Shown here: piece by piece, positions 6,411-13,342 of the stretch | How the letters are laid out: the number at the start of each line of letters is the position of its first letter | Position numbering within the stretch: position 1 is the first letter of the stretch | Origin: Syntrophomonas sp. UBA5314 | GTDB taxonomy: Bacteria > Bacillota > Syntrophomonadia > Syntrophomonadales > Syntrophomonadaceae | Direction of reading: 5' to 3' | DNA length: 14,757 bases | Assembly: GCA_002410325.1 (NCBI GenBank) | Contig: DHRK01000050.1 | Location: forward strand, 1-14,757 | Position numbers and translations under genes: made by a program | The notes under the pieces: generated by a model | Told to the model about the DNA's origin: nothing | Databases searched by the model: none | The model's input: only the letters and a program-made list of their open reading frames with translations

Positions 6411-7947
6411 TTCGTCCCAGGTAAAGATGTACGTATGCGGGCCGACCACCTATAACTACATTCACCTGGGCAATGCCAGGCCGCTGGTGGTGTTTGATTC
6501 GGTGAGACGCTACCTGGCCTATCGAGGCTATAAAGTTGCTTACGTGCAGAATTTTACCGATGTGGACGATAAAATTATCAAACGGGCCGCCGAGGAGAAC
6601 CGGGAGCCCAGGGAACTGGCCAGCCAGTATATAGCCGAGTATTTTGTGGATGCGGACCGACTGGGGATAAAGAGGGCGGACGTGCATCCCCGGGTAAGCG
6701 AACATATTCCCGAGATCATTGCCGCTATTTCCGGACTGATAGACAAAGGCTTTGCCTATGCAATTGATGGGGATGTTTATTACCGGGTCAAAGCCTTTGC
6801 CGAATACGGAAAACTTTCCCACCGTTCCCTGGAGGACATGCTGGCCGGGGCAAGGGTCGAGGTGGACGAACGCAAAGAAGCCCCGGTGGATTTTGCCCTG
6901 TGGAAGGCTGCTAAAGAAGGGGAACCGTTTTGGGAAAGCCCCTGGGGAAAGGGCCGACCGGGATGGCATATTGAGTGTTCGGTAATGTCGACCAAATACC
7001 TGGGTGATACCCTGGATATTCATGGCGGCGGTAGCGATCTCGTCTTTCCCCACCATGAAAATGAAATCGCCCAGGCGGAAGCCCTTACCGGCCAACCATT
7101 TGTCCGCTACTGGATGCACAACGGATTTATAACCGTCAACAACGAAAAAATGTCCAAATCCCTGGGCAATTTTTTTATCCTGCGGGATATTCTGGACAAA
7201 TTCCCGGCTGATGTGGTGCGCTTTTATCTGATTGCCACCCATTATCGCAGCCCCCTGGATTTCGATGACGGCAAGCTGGAAGAAGCCAGGAAAGCCCTGG
7301 GTCGTCTTAAAAACACCCGCATTCTGGCCCGGGAGTTTTTGCAGAGTGAAGCAGCCCGTTCAGTTGGAAAAGAAGATGAAATGAGCAGCGGCCTGGTGGC
7401 TGATGTCCTTGCTTTTCAGGAACAGTTTATCGAGGCCCTGGACGACGATTTCAACACTGCCAAAGCGATGGGCTTCCTCTTCGAAATGGCCCGTGCCGTA
7501 AATTCCTTTGTCAGCCGGGCCGATGTGAAAAACCAGGCTCACCAGGATGCTTTGGGTCAAAGTCTGGAGGTCTTTGAATCACTGGCCGAAGTGATGGGTT
7601 TGTTCCAGGAACCAACCGGGAACGGAGCCCAGGTCGACAAGCTGTTAGATATACTCGGCGAGCTGCGCACCCGCGCCCGGCAAAACAAGGATTTTGGCCT
7701 GGCTGATCAGATACGCGCTTTTATGTTAGCAATAGGTGTAAAAATAGAAGACACTGGCAATGGAAGCCGCTTTCGTTATGAGCAGACTCCTGATCTGGCG
7801 GATCTTATTCAAGAATGTATTGACCTTCGTGTAAGGTTCAAGAAGAACCAAAATTACCAGGAGGCCGATTTCGTCAGGGAAAGGCTGCAGGAAGAGGGCA
7901 TTATTCTGGAGGATACCCGGGAAGGAGCACGCTGGAAATTTGCTTAA
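6358..7947 (+). CDS. cysS: Cysteinyl-tRNA synthetase
   Basis: A class I synthetase that charges tRNA-Cys, 529 residues. Zinc ligands C27 (MYVCGPT), C207 (IECSVMS), H232 and E236 (PHHENE) that select cysteine in the E. coli enzyme are present. HLGN (36-39) is the HIGH-type motif and KMSKS (264-268) the second signature. The DALR and C-terminal helices follow. ATG at 6358 has AAAGGGGAG 7 nt upstream; an upstream in-frame ATG at 6331 lacks such a site. The gene begins inside cysE and ends 8 nt inside mrnC. The long open frame on the opposite strand is a shadow of codon bias. The last ~65 residues are longer than in E. coli (461), which is common in Firmicutes only in part, so an extra C-terminal extension is likely. 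Confidence 0.97.
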   Translation: MRVYNTLSGQKEELTPVDSSQVKMYVCGPTTYNYIHLGNARPLVVFDSVRRYLAYRGYKVAYVQNFTDVDDKIIKRAAEENREPRELASQYIAEYFVDADRLGIKRADVHPRVSEHIPEIIAAISGLIDKGFAYAIDGDVYYRVKAFAEYGKLSHRSLEDMLAGARVEVDERKEAPVDFALWKAAKEGEPFWESPWGKGRPGWHIECSVMSTKYLGDTLDIHGGGSDLVFPHHENEIAQAEALTGQPFVRYWMHNGFITVNNEKMSKSLGNFFILRDILDKFPADVVRFYLIATHYRSPLDFDDGKLEEARKALGRLKNTRILAREFLQSEAARSVGKEDEMSSGLVADVLAFQEQFIEALDDDFNTAKAMGFLFEMARAVNSFVSRADVKNQAHQDALGQSLEVFESLAEVMGLFQEPTGNGAQVDKLLDILGELRTRARQNKDFGLADQIRAFMLAIGVKIEDTGNGSRFRYEQTPDLADLIQECIDLRVRFKKNQNYQEADFVRERLQEEGIILEDTREGARWKFA

Positions 7948-8386
7948 GTTTGAACTGCTGGACGATAAAACCCTTCGCCAGTTTTCTCCGGTAACCCTGG
8001 CTTATATCGGTGATGCGGTGTTTGAACTGGCGGTGCGCAGTAGGCTGGTCTTGTCCGACCGGCGCAAAATACGTGATGTTCATCTTGATGCCGTTGCCCG
8101 GGTGAAGGCCTCCAGCCAGGCCCGCCTGGTAAGGGGCCTTTTCGATGAACTCTTACCCCAGGAACAGGAATTGGTCAGGTGGGGGAGGAACGCCAAGAGT
8201 CCGGTGCCCAGGCACGCCGATCCGGGAGACTACCGGATGAGCACCGGATTTGAGACCCTTTTAGGGTACCTTTATTTACATGGCGATAGTGAGCGGATTG
8301 ACTATCTGCTTAACCGGGCTCTGCAACTGGAGTTTTGGGATGAACCGGAGCAGCCGCTTGATAATAGTGAGGAGGAACGCCGATGA
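7940..8386 (+). CDS. mrnC: Mini-ribonuclease III
   Basis: Mini-III is an RNase III-like catalytic domain without the double-stranded-RNA-binding domain; in Bacillus it matures 23S rRNA. The 148 residues contain AYIGDAVFEL (21-30) with D25 and YRMSTGFETLLGYLYL (98-113) with E105, the positions of the acidic residues in the two catalytic signature motifs. The start is TTG, with GAAGGAG (7921-7927) 12 nt upstream; no ATG or GTG lies close by. It overlaps cysS by 8 nt and thyX by 4 nt (ATGA), so it is translated within the operon. The cysS-mrnC order is conserved in Firmicutes. Confidence 0.93.
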   Translation: MLKFELLDDKTLRQFSPVTLAYIGDAVFELAVRSRLVLSDRRKIRDVHLDAVARVKASSQARLVRGLFDELLPQEQELVRWGRNAKSPVPRHADPGDYRMSTGFETLLGYLYLHGDSERIDYLLNRALQLEFWDEPEQPLDNSEEERR

Positions 8387-9075
8387 TAATTCAAAAACCC
8401 AGAGTACTACTTCCCGAAAGGGCTCTCAGTGAAGACCTGGTGCTGCGCCTGGAGCGTTATGCCCGGGTTTGCTATAAATCGGAAGACAGGATCGGGGAAG
8501 AATACAATGCCCGTTTCCTCCAGGACAAGATTCGTATGGGACACGAATCAATTATCGAGCATGAGAAAGCTACGGTAATGTTTATTATAGACCGGGGCGT
8601 CTCCCATGAAATAGTGCGCCACCGCATAGCGGCCTACTCCCAGGAATCAACCCGCTACTGCCGCTATGATCGGGACAAATTCGGCAACGAGATAAGCGTC
8701 ATTGAACCGTACTTTTTCCTGAACCGCCCCGATGCCTGGCAATTGTGGGTTGAAGCGTGTGAGACGGCTGAGCAGAAATACCTGGCAATGCTGCGGAGCG
8801 GATGCTCGGCTCAGGAAGCCCGTTCAGTCCTGCCCAACTCTTTGAAAACTGAAATCGTGGTTACCTATAATATGCGGGAATGGCGCCACTTCTTCCGCCT
8901 GCGCTGCGACCCCGCCTCCCACCCGCAGATGCGCCAGGTGGCTATTCCGTTGCTGCTGGCTTTCCAGGAAAAGCTACCGGTTCTCTTTAATGGCATCGAG
9001 TACGATACAAAATTCCCGGCGGAGCATTACGCTCAGGTCTTACCCTGCGACGATCTTTTTAATCCCTTGCCGTAG
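8383..9075 (+). CDS. thyX: Flavin-dependent thymidylate synthase
   Basis: ThyX makes dTMP from dUMP with methylenetetrahydrofolate, FAD and NADPH. The 230 residues contain the signature RHR-x7-S at 79-89 (RHRIAAYSQES) followed by TRY, and the C-terminal FRLRCDPASHPQMRQVA region that binds dUMP. ATG overlaps the mrnC stop as ATGA, with GAGGAA 6 nt upstream. It is the last gene of the T-box operon, so dTMP synthesis appears to be under Cys-tRNA control. Its last 43 nt (9033-9075) are the antisense of a histidine-kinase-like C-terminus (stop at 9035-9033). This segment is repeated at 10250-10315. Confidence 0.95.
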   Translation: MIIQKPRVLLPERALSEDLVLRLERYARVCYKSEDRIGEEYNARFLQDKIRMGHESIIEHEKATVMFIIDRGVSHEIVRHRIAAYSQESTRYCRYDRDKFGNEISVIEPYFFLNRPDAWQLWVEACETAEQKYLAMLRSGCSAQEARSVLPNSLKTEIVVTYNMREWRHFFRLRCDPASHPQMRQVAIPLLLAFQEKLPVLFNGIEYDTKFPAEHYAQVLPCDDLFNPLP

Positions 9076-9090
9076 TTGCGCTCCGGAGAA
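9025..9090. repeat. Direct repeat copy A: thyX 3' end
   Basis: Sixty-six bases match 10250-10315 at 62 positions with no gap (offset 1225). The copy spans the last 17 codons of thyX and 15 bp beyond. Weaker similarity continues to 9103. See the copy at 10250-10315 and the kinase remnant at 9296-9485, which extend the duplicated region. Confidence 0.9.
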
Positions 9091-9105
9091 GGAACCAGAA
9101 CAGCG

Positions 9106-9292
9106 TTCCGTATATTGGGTATAAGTTGGAGCAGATTTTTTCGAAGTACAAGGCGACGGTTTCATGGCATCCTGCCACCGCCTACTAGCCCGTCCGTGGG
9201 CGTCAAATGAGCAATACTGGACGTATTCCGATAGACAACAATACAGTGATTAGGAAAAACCTGCCCAATTTTATGGGCATGAATATACGGAA
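9106..9292 (+). mobile_element. 187-bp miniature element, a deleted derivative of the element at 1-123
   Basis: It starts with TTCCGTATATTGGG and ends with the inverted word AATATACGGAA (9282-9292), so 11-bp terminal inverted repeats bound it. The inside matches the minus strand of 1-123, including the ORF start (ATG 9207), but the ribosome site there has been replaced by about 53 bp (9153-9205) holding two hairpin units. The element interrupts the kinase-remnant similarity between 9103 and 9296, which places the insertion after the duplication or in the ancestor. AGC occurs at both edges (9102-9104, 9293-9295) and may be a short target duplication. It cannot move by itself and may be a MITE. 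Confidence 0.6.
9165..9201. repeat. Two-unit copy of the TCC-loop hairpin array
   Basis: TGGCA-TCC-TGCCA (9165-9177) and GCCCG-TCCG-TGGGC (9188-9201) are spaced by CCGCCTACTA. The first hairpin equals the second unit at 181-205 and the second matches the last unit at 231-256 with one change that keeps pairing as G-T. GACG (9155-9158) and CGTC (9201-9204) enclose the pair. Confidence 0.6.
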
Positions 9293-9295
9293 AGC

Positions 9296-9485
9296 TGTGC
9301 TAAGACTTCTTGCTTATCGGGCAGGGGAAATGCACTCGGAAAGAAAAGAGGAGCCAGCCGTGCCGGTCTCCACTTCGATGTAGGCGTTAGGGTGCTTGGC
9401 AATCCCGTGCATACCACCATACTTGAGCTGATGCTGGACATTTAAGCAGTCATGATTCTCCTGGGGGATGCCATATTCTTAATCG
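9296..9485 (-). pseudogene. Remnant of a histidine-kinase C-terminus
   Basis: The stretch aligns with the C-terminal coding region of the kinase at 10258-12975. In pieces on the minus strand it reads GIPQE (G1-box part, near 9453-9475), then, after an internal loss, NAYIEVET-TAGSSF, then frameshifted RVHFP. Stops and indels are frequent, so it cannot make a kinase. With the thyX tail copy at its left it mirrors the arrangement at 10250-10450. It is best explained as a decayed second copy of the kinase end. Confidence 0.7.
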
Positions 9486-9538
9486 TTTTTAGCCTTCTTA
9501 ATTTTTTCTGAAAAATTTGGTTTCTCCAGTAACAGCGG

Positions 9539-10018
9539 TTAATGAATTTTAACGTCTTTGGCGCCGTGATTTCTCAGTGTTGAAGCCATTGAATCGGCTT
9601 TACTTTCGTCAGCTTTAGCGATTAATACGGTTTTACCTTCTTTGATTTTGGATTCATAAAAATCACTTTGATCCTGAGGAATACCGTAATCGACAAGCGC
9701 TCCCGCAACACCACCGGTTGCGGCGCCACCCAGGGCGGCGGCCAACGGCCCCATGGCGACAATCGGCCCTATTCCCGGGATGGCTAATAATCCGGCGCCT
9801 AAAGCCAGTCCCGCTGCCCCGCCCAGGGCTCCGCCTTTCATGGTCGCACTGGATAACCCCCAGCCCAATCCGTCTTCATCTTTCCCTTGACTGCTCCCTT
9901 TTCCCCGGCTATCTTTTCCGAGAACGGAAATCTCTTTTATTCCCTGGTTCTTTAATTCATTGGCCGCCTGCTCCGCCTGCCCGGTATCGTCAAAGTAGCC
10001 TATTACCCTTTTTTCCAT
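9539..10018 (-). CDS. General-stress-protein-17M-like protein with a glycine-zipper segment
   Basis: A 159-residue protein in three parts. Residues 1-35 (KRVIGYFDDTGQAEQAANEL) form the start of a small alpha/beta fold typical of the YflT/17M-like family. Residues 61-110 are a glycine- and alanine-rich hydrophobic stretch (GGALGGAAGLALGAG, GGAATGGVAGALVDYG), resembling a glycine zipper that could insert in a membrane. Residues 120-159 (FYESKIKEGKTVLIAKA, RNHGAKDVKIH) complete the fold. ATG at 10018-10016 has GGAGGT 7 nt upstream; the TTG further out at 10033 would lie inside that site. Such proteins are usually stress-linked; the precise function is unknown. It stands alone between two scarred segments. 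Confidence 0.8.
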   Translation of the reverse strand: MEKRVIGYFDDTGQAEQAANELKNQGIKEISVLGKDSRGKGSSQGKDEDGLGWGLSSATMKGGALGGAAGLALGAGLLAIPGIGPIVAMGPLAAALGGAATGGVAGALVDYGIPQDQSDFYESKIKEGKTVLIAKADESKADSMASTLRNHGAKDVKIH

Positions 10019-10032
10019 TTTATCTACCTCCA

Positions 10033-10051
10033 ATTATTAATCATTAATAAT
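10033..10051. repeat. 19-bp perfect palindrome in the leader of the stress-type gene
   Basis: ATTATTAAT-C-ATTAATAAT is a perfect inverted repeat, ending directly next to the ribosome site GGAGGT at 10026-10031 (minus strand). It could be an operator or a weak mRNA hairpin that affects access to the ribosome site. All arm positions are A or T, so stability is low. Confidence 0.5.
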
Positions 10052-10074
10052 CTTTGCTATCCAGCTTGAATTTA

Positions 10075-10116
10075 TCAGTCAAATTTTTTATCAATGGAAG
10101 GCAATAGCTCTGCCAT
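10075..10116 (-). CDS. Possible 13-codon leader ORF
   Basis: On the minus strand ATG (10116-10114) follows TTGGAGG with an 8-nt gap and gives MAELLPSIDKKFD then stop. It is 56 nt upstream of the stress-type gene's start. A strong ribosome site is the only support; no relatives are known to me. Confidence 0.25.
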   Translation of the reverse strand: MAELLPSIDKKFD

Positions 10117-10122
10117 GATTAA

Positions 10123-10162
10123 AACCTCCAAGTGACGCTTTTATCCTGCATCTCTTGGAGGT
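10123..10162 (-). promoter_or_regulatory. Hairpin that would sequester a ribosome site, or a terminator of the kinase
   Basis: AACCTCCAAG (10123-10132) and CTTGGAGGTT (10153-10162) are a perfect 10-bp inverted repeat with a 20-nt loop. On the minus strand the 3' arm contains the ribosome site of the short ORF at 10116, so folding would hide it. The stem is followed by TTTAATC, so it could alternatively act as a weak terminator for transcription coming from the kinase. Confidence 0.45.
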
Positions 10163-10249
10163 TCAGCCGGGTATGGATTGCTTCGCTAACGGGTTATACG
10201 CAAGCCTTAATGGCTTCTTCAAAAATTGCCAGGCCGATTTCGGGCTGTT

Positions 10250-10315
10250 CATTATGCTCAGGTCTTACCCTGCGACGATCTTTTTAATCCTTGGCCGTAG
10301 TTGCGCTCCGGGGAA
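10250..10315. repeat. Direct repeat copy B: thyX 3' end before the kinase
   Basis: Matches 9025-9090 at 62 of 66 positions. On the plus strand the thyX frame is still open and gives AQVLPCDDLFNPWP then TAG, one residue different from the true thyX end. On the minus strand the same bases encode the last 18-19 residues of the kinase. Both readings are therefore preserved in both copies. Confidence 0.9.
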
Positions 10316-12975
10316 ATAACTAGTACAGTGTTTAAGACTTCTTGTTCATCGGGTAGAGGAAAATGTACTCGGAAAGAGGACCCGGCCGTGCTGGTTTCCA
10401 CTTCAATGTAGGCGTTATGGTGGTCGGCGATTCCATAGCATACCGCCATGCCCAGTCCGGTGCCGGCTTCCTTGGTGGTAAGAAAAGGGGTGCCCAGCTT
10501 ATCCAGAATTTCTTGGGGAATGCCATGGCCTTGATCATTGACGGATAAAATTACCCCCTGATCATCCAGGGAGGTTTTAATGGTAAGATATCCTCCCGGA
10601 TTCATGGATTCCAGTCCATTGCGCACCAGATTGACCAGCAGCTGCCGGATCTCTTTTTCATCGAGGAGCAAGTCGGGTATGACGTCTAATTTGACCTCGA
10701 TGTTTTTATCCTGGGACATGGCATTGGCCTGAATCAACGGGAACATATTCGAAACCACCGAATTCAGGTTTTTCAATTCCAGTTTAATAAACTTATCCCG
10801 GGCCAGGGACAGGAATTCGCTGATAATGGAATTGGCCCGGTCCAGTTCCTCAATCATCAGGTCGAAGGTTTCGCTGTCTTCAATATACTTGTCTTTGCCC
10901 TTCAATACTTGCAGGAAGCCGCGTACGGTGGTCATGGGGTTTCTCATTTCATGACCGATGCTGGCGGCGAACTGCCCCACCAGGTTTAAGCGGTCCAGAC
11001 GGGAAAATTCCTTTTCGATCTTTCTCTGCTCGGTGATGTCGGTGAGGATGCTCAGCATGCAGGCGGTGCCCTCAATGTCCAAAAGCTCTCCGGTGAACAA
11101 GCCCAAGCGCACTTCGCCGCCCTTTTTACGAAAGTGAATCTCCAGATCTTTGACCTGCTCATTATTGAGCAGCCTCTGTTTTACCCATTGGCGCCGCGCC
11201 GGGTCCACCCAGATGTTCAAATCCAGGGTGCTCTTTCCCAGTATCTCTTCCTCAGCGTAGCCAAATACCCGGCAAAAACTATGATTGACTTTTAGCAGGG
11301 TGCCGTCCTCCAGGTAGCATATGCACATGGTAAGGGGGCTGGCATGGAAGGCCTTGGAGAAATGCTCCTCAGAGATGCGCAAGGCTTCCTCCATGCATTT
11401 GCGTTCGGTAATATCCTTGGCTATTACCAGCAGGTGCGAATCTTCATTCATCAGCAAAACTTCAGCCGAGAGAAGAAAGGTGCGGATTTCTCCCGATTTC
11501 ATCCTCATTTTAGTTTCTACCGCGTGGGCGGGCGCTCCCAATTCGGCGGTGCTCACCAGGAAATCGCGATCTTCCGGATGAAGCCACATTCCCAAACCCA
11601 CCGAGGTGCATCCGATAACCTCCTCCTGATGATAACCGGTGGTGTTTAAAAAAGCCGTATTTACCTCGATAAAGACTCCCTCGCTTATGGATGTAATACT
11701 GATGGGATCGGGGCTGTTGTTAAAGATTTTGGCCAGTTTGGCCTCTGATTGGCGCAAGGTGGTCTCTTCCTGTTTGCGCTGGGTGATATTTATGGCTGTA
11801 ACCATAAGGTGGGCTTGATCGTTGAACTCAAAGGTCTGCGCGGAAATGAGAAAAGTCAGCATTTTACCGGATTTCATACGCAGTATTGCTTCGAAGTTGT
11901 GCAGACTGCCCTTTTGGATGACTTCCCGTATCAGGTAGGCCCGGTCTTTCAGATTGGCCCATACTCTGAGTTGGAGGTCGGTAAATCCGATGATTTCTTC
12001 TCTTTGGTAGCCGCATAATTCCAGATAAGCTTTATTAACTTCTACAAAACGGCCGTCAGCCAGCCTGTTAATGGATATGGGATCCGGGCTGCTAAAGAAC
12101 CCCTTGAAAAATTGTTCTTGTGACTTGCATAAAGCCATTTCCGCCCGTCTCTGCCCGGTTACATCCGCTCCGATAGCCAGGGCTCCGATGGGTTTTCCCG
12201 CACCGTCCACCAGATCGTTGGAGTGCCAGGATATGATGCGCTTTTCTCCATCCTTGCAGAGAATGATAGTTTCTTGATTGGCGAAGCGCTCTTTACCAAA
12301 GATGATCTTCTTTACTTTTTCCCAAATCTGCTCTCGGTAGCCGGCATCGGGATACAGCCATTCCCAAATCCTGGCGTGGCCCAGCACTTCTTCCCGGGAA
12401 TAGCCGGAAATTCCCTCGGCGGCCCGGTTCCAATAGAGTATATTGCCGTTAAGATCAACGGTGTTTATCCATATGGCAGCCGTATCCAGCATCTTGTTCT
12501 GGAAGTCGAGCAGGGAGGCAATTTTTTCTTCCGCCTTCTTGCGTTCGCTAATATCCCGGCTTACCAGTATAACTCCGGAAACGCGGCCTTTTTCAAGCAG
12601 CGCGCTGCCCATGGTTTCAACATATAGGTCGCAGCCGTTTGTATGTTGAAGTCGAAATTCAATCCTACCCGATGCACCGCTCTCAATTCCCCTAAAAAAG
12701 GAATTCTTTATTCGTTCCCGATCGTCGGGATGCACCAGTTTAAATACTGAGCGCCCCAGGATAGCTTGAGTATCCAGGCCCAGCAGGTGGGCATGGGAGG
12801 AGCTGGCGTATTCAACTATTCCTGATAAATCGGTCTTGACTATCAGATCCAGCATATGATTGGAGATATGATGAAGCATGGCCGCGCTTTTTTTAAGCTC
12901 TTCAATGCTTAAATGCTTGGAGGAAGAAGATATATGTTCGTCATCTCTGGAAGACTGTTCTTCTTTGCAGTTCAT
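10258..12975 (-). CDS. Soluble sensor histidine kinase with five PAS domains
   Basis: A 905-residue kinase without membrane segments. Five PAS domains with PAC ends lie at about 36-145, 160-275, 285-400, 410-525 and 535-650. A HisKA domain follows with H675 in GHEMRNPMTTVRGFLQ, then HATPase with N786 (LVRNGLESM), DQGHG (814-818), PFLTTK (830-835) and GTGLG (838-842). The H-box resembles those of KinA/KinE-type sporulation kinases, but the partner regulator is not encoded here, so the pathway is open. ATG at 12975 is chosen over the longer frame to 13059 because GGGTG lies 5 nt before it and the extra 28 residues are not PAS-like; ATG at 12987 is also possible. PAS3 and PAS4 resemble each other, both starting with SPDPISI. 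The last 19 residues come from the antisense of a thyX tail. Confidence 0.93.
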   Translation of the reverse strand: MNCKEEQSSRDDEHISSSSKHLSIEELKKSAAMLHHISNHMLDLIVKTDLSGIVEYASSSHAHLLGLDTQAILGRSVFKLVHPDDRERIKNSFFRGIESGASGRIEFRLQHTNGCDLYVETMGSALLEKGRVSGVILVSRDISERKKAEEKIASLLDFQNKMLDTAAIWINTVDLNGNILYWNRAAEGISGYSREEVLGHARIWEWLYPDAGYREQIWEKVKKIIFGKERFANQETIILCKDGEKRIISWHSNDLVDGAGKPIGALAIGADVTGQRRAEMALCKSQEQFFKGFFSSPDPISINRLADGRFVEVNKAYLELCGYQREEIIGFTDLQLRVWANLKDRAYLIREVIQKGSLHNFEAILRMKSGKMLTFLISAQTFEFNDQAHLMVTAINITQRKQEETTLRQSEAKLAKIFNNSPDPISITSISEGVFIEVNTAFLNTTGYHQEEVIGCTSVGLGMWLHPEDRDFLVSTAELGAPAHAVETKMRMKSGEIRTFLLSAEVLLMNEDSHLLVIAKDITERKCMEEALRISEEHFSKAFHASPLTMCICYLEDGTLLKVNHSFCRVFGYAEEEILGKSTLDLNIWVDPARRQWVKQRLLNNEQVKDLEIHFRKKGGEVRLGLFTGELLDIEGTACMLSILTDITEQRKIEKEFSRLDRLNLVGQFAASIGHEMRNPMTTVRGFLQVLKGKDKYIEDSETFDLMIEELDRANSIISEFLSLARDKFIKLELKNLNSVVSNMFPLIQANAMSQDKNIEVKLDVIPDLLLDEKEIRQLLVNLVRNGLESMNPGGYLTIKTSLDDQGVILSVNDQGHGIPQEILDKLGTPFLTTKEAGTGLGMAVCYGIADHHNAYIEVETSTAGSSFRVHFPLPDEQEVLNTVLVISPERNYGQGLKRSSQGKT

Positions 12976-13292
12976 ATTGTCACCCATTCTCCAATAAAAC
13001 GGTATCTTTTTGTATAATAACTGATTGTCCGGAATGAAAAATGTCATAAACCTGTTCATTTTTCAGCTGAATTGTCCCAAAATAACTCCAATTATCGACG
13101 GGCAAAGCCTGGTACACCATTCCGTATATTGAGCAGCGGGTTCAAAGGGCGGGGGAGCGAGTTTTGGCATGGGGTGTTTCGCCTTTTGGGATTTGGCTTT
13201 TTATCCGAAGCATTGGTCAAAAAACCATATTTGATTGAGCGGAATGCTGTATAGAGCGCCGGTAAATAGGAGTTTCTTGATTCCCTCCAAGA
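12976..13292. other. Kinase/crotonase intergenic region
   Basis: The divergent region between the kinase and the crotonase. TTATTATAC on the minus strand, just before the kinase, could hold a -10 box but no good -35 was found. TTCCGTATATTGAGCAG at 13120-13136 carries the same 12-bp end word as the elements at 112-123 and 9106, so it may be another element scar. ATTGGTCAAAAAACCAT (13212-13228) is an inverted repeat about 75 bp upstream of the sigma-54 boxes and could be an activator site. No protein-coding gene is supported. Confidence 0.4.
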
Positions 13293-13308
13293 TGGTACAT
13301 TCCTTGCA
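13293..13308 (+). promoter_or_regulatory. Sigma-54 (-24/-12) promoter for the crotonase
   Basis: TGGTAC (13293-13298) then TTGCA (13304-13308) fit the sigma-54 consensus TGGCAC-N5-TTGCA with one difference (T for C). The invariant GG and GC are exactly 10 bp apart. The start would be near 13318-13320, giving a leader of about 70 nt. An enhancer-binding activator would be needed, and the gene at 14625 is a candidate. Confidence 0.75.
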
Positions 13309-13342
13309 CCTGGCTTAATAAAGAAAGGAGGCAGCAGCTTTT

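Noticed and set aside
6376..7242. 288-codon open frame on the minus strand inside cysS
   Set aside because: It is fully antisense to a well-supported synthetase gene, has no ribosome site or recognisable domain, and follows from codon bias in cysS.
9500..9517. AATTTTT/AAAAATT inverted repeat as terminator of the stress-type gene
   Set aside because: Stem is A and T only, and no T-run follows it on the minus strand.
10202..10216. AAGCC-TTAAT-GGCTT hairpin as kinase terminator
   Set aside because: Only five base pairs and no T-run on the minus strand.
10169..10260. Minus-strand codons NEQPEIGLAIFEEAIKACV ending in TAA, possibly the end of a lost gene
   Set aside because: It looks protein-like, but it has no start, is only about 20 codons long and could not be assigned to a family.
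13072..13254. 60-codon plus-strand ORF between kinase and crotonase
   Set aside because: TTG start with no ribosome site, and the region contains regulatory-looking and element-like sequence instead.
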